From: Synechococcus sp. CBW1004
GTDB lineage: Bacteria; Cyanobacteriota; Cyanobacteriia; PCC-6307; Cyanobiaceae
Length of the DNA stretch: 64,000 nt
Assembly: GCF_015840715.1 (NCBI RefSeq)
Contig: NZ_CP060397.1
Location: 868,001 to 932,000 of the forward strand
Direction of reading: 5' to 3'
Made by a program: the position numbers and the translations under genes. The notes beneath the pieces were generated by a model. That model ran no database searches and had not been told where the DNA came from. It was given only the letters and a program-made list of their open reading frames with translations. Positions 60,084-64,000 of the stretch are shown here, one piece after another (positions within the stretch are counted from its first letter, which is position 1; each line of letters begins with the position of its first letter).

Positions 60084-61431
60084 TCTGATTACGCGCTGTT
60101 CGGGCTGGATTCGTTGATTCAGCGGTTCAGAACGCCAGATTTCAGGCGTTTTGCCCCGTTGGGGCTTCCTGGAAGCCGCCTCGTTGGCACACCTCTGGGC
60201 AACCACCTGTTCATGCCGCCGCCATCGCCGGTTTGAGCAGGTTGCCCAGCCGGATCAGGTTGTAGGCGATCACGTGCAGGCCAAACACTGCACCCACCTT
60301 TTCGGTGCCGCGCAGCTTGAACTGACGCAGACCGCCCCACTGCTTGATCCAGCCAAACACCTTCTCGATGCCGCGGCGGGCATTGATCGACTTGCCGTAG
60401 CCCTCATGGCGAGTGGTGCGGCCATCAATGGCGGAACCACCAGAGCGAGCAGTGTTCTGAGCCACGTGAGGTGTGACTCCGATGCGGCGCATCTCTGCGA
60501 CAAAGCCCCTGGTGTCGTAGTTCTTGTCGGCACCGATCGTTTTCTGGTGGGCACCGGGACGATCTGCCGCCATCACCTTGGCGGCATCCCGCTCTCCGGT
60601 GCCCGTCGCTTGCGTGACGCGACAGTCGACGATCAGGGCATGGCGGTTGTCCATGAGCACGTGCCCCCGGTAGCTGGGCAACGCCGGATGGGCCTTGGAT
60701 TTGCGGCACAGCAAGGCATCCGGATCGACGCCGGAGCGATGGGTCTTGTTGCTGAGCTTGATGCCGCGGAAATCCCCTTTCGCGCGCTTCCTGCCGGGCT
60801 TTGGAGCACCAAAGCCCTCGCCAGGGCCCGATGGCGGCGGCGGCGGATCGTCCTGCCCATCAATTCGCTCCAGCGAGGCATGGGACGCCCAGGCCTGCAG
60901 CAGGGTGCCATCCACCGAGAAGTGCTCATCGCTGAGCAGCGGCCTGACCTCCGGCGCACCCATCAACTTCTCCAGGAAGCGCCCCATCACCTCCTCGTTG
61001 AGCAGCCGCTCGCGGTTCTTGGTGAACGTTGTCGGATGCCAGATCGGATCATCCGGGCTGAGACCCACGTAGCCGCAGGCCCGGCGAAGCCGTACCAGCG
61101 AAACAGCAGGTTGTAGTGGAGCTGCTCCAGCAAAAGACGCTCCGAGCGGATGCCATAGAACGCCTGCAGCAACGAGGCCAGAAGCAGCTGCTCGGGCGGC
61201 ACCGATGGCCGGCCTTCTGAGGCGTACAGCGCGCAGAAGGTGGGATTGAGTCGATCAAGGGCCTGATCGGCCAGCTTGCGGATCCGCCGCAGCGGATGAC
61301 TGGCCGGAATCCGATCCTCGACCGAGACGTAGGAGAACAGCGAGCCGGTGCGCTCCTGTCGACCTCGCATCACAGGGTGGGCGGTTGCCCCATTTTCGCA
61401 GGGATGGGCGGGTTTTTCAGCGAACTCTTAA
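60033..61431 (-). mobile_element. IS5-family element in the flavoprotein gene
   Basis: The ends TTAAGAGTTTGCGGAAAA (60033) and, inverted, TTAAGAGTTCGCTGAAAA (61431) match with two differences. TTAA at both borders may be a 4-bp target duplication. No continuation of the flavoprotein gene is visible to the right of it, so a deletion may have followed. Confidence 0.82.
60211..61373 (-). pseudogene. IS5-family transposase broken by a 23-bp insertion
   Basis: The N-terminal part (LFSYVSVEDRIPASHPLRRI to LEQLHYNLLFRWY) and C-terminal part (VGLSPDDPIWHPTTFTKNRE, HFSVDGTLLQAWAS, TIGADKNYDTRGFV, RRGIEKVFGWIKQWGGLRQF) are both normal. Between them, near 61077-61101, the expected RW(Y)VGLSPDD is interrupted by 23 extra bases bounded by TAC on each side. 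The insertion shifts the frame, so the element cannot move on its own. All DDE residues survive. Confidence 0.85.
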
Positions 61432-61509
61432 CGGCGCCATGGCCAGCAGAGCCTGCCTCCTCAGAGCCACTACCCCGATCTTTCTCCATCCCCTACTGCT
61501 CTCGATCCG

Positions 61510-62274
61510 ATGCAGACGAACGCGCTGGTGTCCCGCTCCTGGAACGGGACACCGATCTCACGGCGAACCGCCGACGGCTACGTCAATGCGACAGCCATGT
61601 GCAAAGCCAACGGCAAGCGGTGGAAGGACTACCGCGAGTCCGACCGGTGCCAGCTCTATCTGGACGCCCTGGAAAGCGTGGCCGGAATTTCCGTCCACGC
61701 TCTTGTTGAGTCCCGCTCAGGCGGTGCCGGTGGCGGCGGCACCTGGGTCCATCCCCAGGTCGCGGTCGACCTGGCCCGCTGGATCAGCGCCCCGTTCGCG
61801 GTCTGGATGGACGGTTGGTTTCTCGAGAGCGCCCAGCAGGCCGCGCCGGCGCCAGTGGAGACAAACCCGCCCAGGCTCCGGGAGGCCGAGGTGATCGCCC
61901 TGGTGGAGCGCAGCATCGGCCTTTTCGAGCGGCTGGGGGGGCTGGATCAACGCGACAAGCTGCTGTTCAAGGACATCGTGCGTAGCAACGTGCTGACCGC
62001 CAGCTCGGGGCAGGCGCTTCTACCGGGCATTGGCGCCGATGAGGAGTTGACCCTGGGCGATGCCTGGCTGGAGGTGTTCCAGCAGGTGCTGCCGCGAACC
62101 CAGTTCTGCGCGGCAGGCAAGCTCGTCGCCAAGGCCTACCGAGAGGAGTTCGGCCAGGAGCCGCCCTGCCGTCAGCAGTACGTCGACGGGGCACCCCGCC
62201 AGGTCAGGAGCTACCGGCGCTCCTGGCTGGTCGACACACTGCAGCGGCTGCGCAGCCAGCTGGGGGGAAGCTGA
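61510..62274 (+). CDS. KilA-N domain protein
   Basis: 254 residues. The N-terminal KilA-N DNA-binding domain has ISRRTADGYVNATAMCKANG, KRWKDYRESDRCQLYLDALE and the end TWVHPQVAVDLARWISAPFA. The C-terminal domain (about 120-254) is helical, with REEFGQEPPCRQQYVDGAPR, reminiscent of phage anti-repressor tails. It overlaps the next gene (TGATG). It is probably of phage origin. Confidence 0.9.
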   Translation: MQTNALVSRSWNGTPISRRTADGYVNATAMCKANGKRWKDYRESDRCQLYLDALESVAGISVHALVESRSGGAGGGGTWVHPQVAVDLARWISAPFAVWMDGWFLESAQQAAPAPVETNPPRLREAEVIALVERSIGLFERLGGLDQRDKLLFKDIVRSNVLTASSGQALLPGIGADEELTLGDAWLEVFQQVLPRTQFCAAGKLVAKAYREEFGQEPPCRQQYVDGAPRQVRSYRRSWLVDTLQRLRSQLGGS

Positions 62275-62555
62275 TGGGGTTACCAAGAGCACGCGCCAGC
62301 CGCCCTCAGCTTCCGGCCAACCAGGTCACACTCTCCAACGCCCAGGAATGGGCTGATGCACGATCAGCTGGCCAAAACCTCGGAGTCAGCGAGAAAACCT
62401 TGGGCCGCTGGCGCAAGGCCGGCTTCCTCCAGCCCGGAGTGCATTGGCGCCGCAAATTCCCGAGCACCAATTCACCCGTTCTATATCACCTGGAGCGCTG
62501 CAATACGGCGATGAATGAAGCAACTGCACGCTCTGCCGCCCTGCTGGAGACGTGA
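62274..62555 (+). CDS. Helix-turn-helix-like small protein
   Basis: 93 residues. NLGVSEKTLGRWRKAGFLQP then GVHWRRKFPSTNSPVLYHLE resembles a MerR/excisionase-type helix-turn-helix with wing. The ATG overlaps the KilA-N stop, so the pair is coupled. It is likely a DNA-binding partner from the same phage-like unit. Confidence 0.7.
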   Translation: MGLPRARASRPQLPANQVTLSNAQEWADARSAGQNLGVSEKTLGRWRKAGFLQPGVHWRRKFPSTNSPVLYHLERCNTAMNEATARSAALLET

Positions 62556-62745
62556 GTCAAAGCGATGAGGACGCTATTCACCCCACGAGTTGCCAGCAGC
62601 CTTCCAAGTCCCCCGCGGGGCCTGCAGTCGCAAGTAGGACAGCTCCCATGCGGAGACTGCACGGGGCGCCGCAGGTCCAGGCCTGAGGGCGCCCGGCCTA
62701 CTCTGAGAAGGCTTCCTTGCCGAGGACATCAGAGGAGTACACACC

Positions 62746-63033
62746 ATGCGTCTCGCCGAGCTGCAGCACCTGGCACCTCAGATCCATGAGCTGCTGGGCC
62801 GTTTCGGAGCGAGCAACCTGGCTGTCTTCGGGTCTGTCGCCAGGGACCAGGCGAGGCCTGGCAGCGATGTGGACCTGCTGGTGGATCTGCCAGATGGGGC
62901 CAGTCTGTTTGATCGTGCAGAGTTGAAGTCGGCCCTGGAGGAGCTGCTGCTGACGCGGGTGGATCTGATCCGGCGTCGCAACCTGAAGCCCGGCCTCAGG
63001 GATGTCGTGGAAGCAGAGTCCGTCGCACTCTGA
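62746..63033 (+). CDS. mntA: MntA-like nucleotidyltransferase antitoxin
   Basis: 95 residues. NLAVFGSVARDQARPGSDVD then LLVDLP contains the minimal nucleotidyltransferase motif GSx10DxD. MntA-type proteins AMP-ylate the HepT toxin to silence it. GAGGAG lies upstream of the ATG, and the stop overlaps the hepT start. Confidence 0.92.
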   Translation: MRLAELQHLAPQIHELLGRFGASNLAVFGSVARDQARPGSDVDLLVDLPDGASLFDRAELKSALEELLLTRVDLIRRRNLKPGLRDVVEAESVAL

Positions 63034-63368
63034 TGGAGCCGAGAGATCGCCAAGCTCTTGAAGACATCCTTGGAGTTCTGGATCGCGCTTTGGAGTTCCC
63101 GGTCCAGAACTACCAGACGCTGGAGAAGACAACCTATTTTCAGGATGCGGTGATTCGATGCCTGGAGGTGCTCGGAGAGGCCACAAAGCGATTGAGCAGT
63201 GAAGTCCGGCTCGCGAACCCTGAAATTCCCTGGCGTGCCATGGCAGGAATGCGCGACGTGCTGATCCATGCCTATGACCAGATCGATCTGGAGGAGGTCT
63301 GGATGGCCTATCAGCGCTTCCCTGAGATCAGGCGCCAGGTCGCCGACATCCTTGAGAAGAACGGGTAG
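63033..63368 (+). CDS. hepT: HepT-like ribonuclease toxin
   Basis: 111 residues, all-helical HEPN domain. The RX4HXY motif occurs as RDVLIHAY. AVIRCLEVLGEATKRLS is the usual third helix. It cleaves tRNA or mRNA and is modified by MntA. The ATG shares bases with the mntA stop (TGATG). Motifs are intact on both proteins, so the module should be functional. Confidence 0.92.
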   Translation: MEPRDRQALEDILGVLDRALEFPVQNYQTLEKTTYFQDAVIRCLEVLGEATKRLSSEVRLANPEIPWRAMAGMRDVLIHAYDQIDLEEVWMAYQRFPEIRRQVADILEKNG

Positions 63369-63387
63369 GGCCGACTCTCTGATGGCT

Positions 63388-63660
63388 TCAAGGTGAGGCC
63401 GTCGGCAGTGTCGAGGCAACCAGGACGTCGTGTGCGCGCTGGAAGGCGGCTTCCGTACCTGCCGCCGAAGCCCAGGGATAGGAGCGCAGGTGTACCTCGA
63501 GGCTGTGTCCCATCGAGCGGGCCGCCGAGCCGGCATCGAGGTGCATCGACAGTGCCAGGGCGGCCTTGGGCTGGGAACCGCTCAGCTCCAGCAGATCGAG
63601 GATGTGCAAGGGCTCCAGCAGCTCCGGCGGGGGGTAGGCAAAGGCCGTGCGCCGTGATGC
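63388..63660 (-). pseudogene. Tyrosine integrase, C-terminal fragment
   Basis: The frame contains ALALSMHLDAGSAARSMGHS then LEVHLRSYPWASAAGTEAAF, giving the active-site GHS..H and Tyr of tyrosine recombinases, and a QRAHDVLV end. Upstream sequence lacks the rest of an integrase. The truncated integrase at 31.2-32.3 kb lacks exactly this part, so the two may be pieces of related genes at opposite ends of rearranged islands. Confidence 0.55.
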
Positions 63661-63860
63661 CAGAGAGCCTTGAACGGTGGTGGGACTGGCCACGCGATGG
63701 GGTGGGAGTGCATCCGTCCAGCGTCACAACGCCGCCGCTAGAACGAACCATTTTTCCTGCGAAGAAGGAAGCTGACCGCCTATGGGCCGGAACCATGCGG
63801 ATCCCGCATCCTTTGCGCTGCCGGAGATCCAGATGCCTCGGCCGCGGTTATGCCAGGGGC

Positions 63861-64000
63861 ATGCCAGCGAGTCCCATTCCCGTTCCGCCCATACCCAGGC
63901 CCCTCCCGGAGCTGCTCCCTCCAGGGGCGGATGGCTTCGCGGTGGTGGATCTGGAGACCACCGGCACCGGCCAGCTCTGCCGGATCGTGGAGATCGCCCT
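63861..64000 (+). CDS. DnaQ-like 3'-5' exonuclease, 5' end only
   Basis: 46 codons before the window ends. A Pro-rich start is followed by FAVVDLETTGTGQLCRIVEI, the Exo I motif (DxE) of DEDD exonucleases such as the polymerase III epsilon subunit. The remainder lies outside the window. Confidence 0.75.
   Translation, partial: MPASPIPVPPIPRPLPELLPPGADGFAVVDLETTGTGQLCRIVEIA

Overview
The window looks like an accessory-gene-rich stretch of a GC-rich unicellular cyanobacterium of the Synechococcus/Cyanobium type. The evidence is a phycobilisome rod-linker gene, two high-light-inducible (Hli) genes, an RpaB-like response regulator, a DUF1651-like protein, a Nif11-like protein and a LexA-type box with the cyanobacterial spacing. 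There are no rRNA genes, no complete tRNA and no CRISPR array. The only tRNA sequence is the 3' part of a tRNA-Pro(UGG), probably an attachment-site scar.

Layout. 0-8.7 kb: mostly chromosomal genes (Rad52-family 3' end, LexA-box operon, DUF924, thiamine-binding protein, CopD-like, cupin, a frameshifted RpaB-like regulator, phycobilisome linker, PAS protein). 8.8-18.9 kb: a nest of insertion sequences. A secreted staphylococcal-nuclease-like gene is cut twice, and removing the insertions with one copy of each 6-bp target duplication restores an exact 223-codon frame. 18.95-26.0 kb: seven overlapping minus-strand genes of visibly lower GC (KAS III, metallo-beta-lactamase-fold hydrolase, PaaK/F390-type adenylate-forming enzyme, NAD-dependent reductase, family-2 glycosyltransferase, probable alpha/beta hydrolase, GT1 glycosyltransferase). 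This is an unrecognised lipid or ketide glycoside pathway and the best candidate for a new system. 26.1-32.5 kb: decayed phage-like genes, IS21 remnants, a clipped hsdM, a truncated tyrosine integrase and the tRNA-Pro scar. 32.6-37 kb: island cargo (SLOG/DUF2493, Gp157 and Rad52-family proteins, then a four-gene toxin-antitoxin-like operon with a Doc toxin). 37-47.4 kb: a second IS nest (IS21 end, two IS66 copies, second copies of two IS5-type elements, another IS5) that has broken an anion permease and a DNA methylase. 47.4-64 kb: broken phage portal gene, HicBA, Hli genes with micro-proteins, a 1204-residue PAS/GGDEF protein, small phage-like genes, a MazF-like pair, an FAD oxidoreductase truncated by another IS5, KilA-N, MntA/HepT, an integrase 3' fragment and the start of a DnaQ-like exonuclease.

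Themes. (1) Recent IS expansion: three different ~510-aa transposase types each occur twice with only a few residue differences, and several copies keep exact target duplications, so insertion order can be read. (2) IS ends that supply stop codons to hsdM and to the methylase. (3) Many genes differ from their expected frame by one base, often in G or T runs. Some of these may be assembly errors and should be checked on reads before being called pseudogenes. (4) DNA-repair and phage-recombination functions (Rad52-family copies at 0 and 35 kb, Gp157, SLOG) lie next to the integrase/att scar, which supports an integrated element.

Function calls rest on motif and family recognition by eye; no database search was run.
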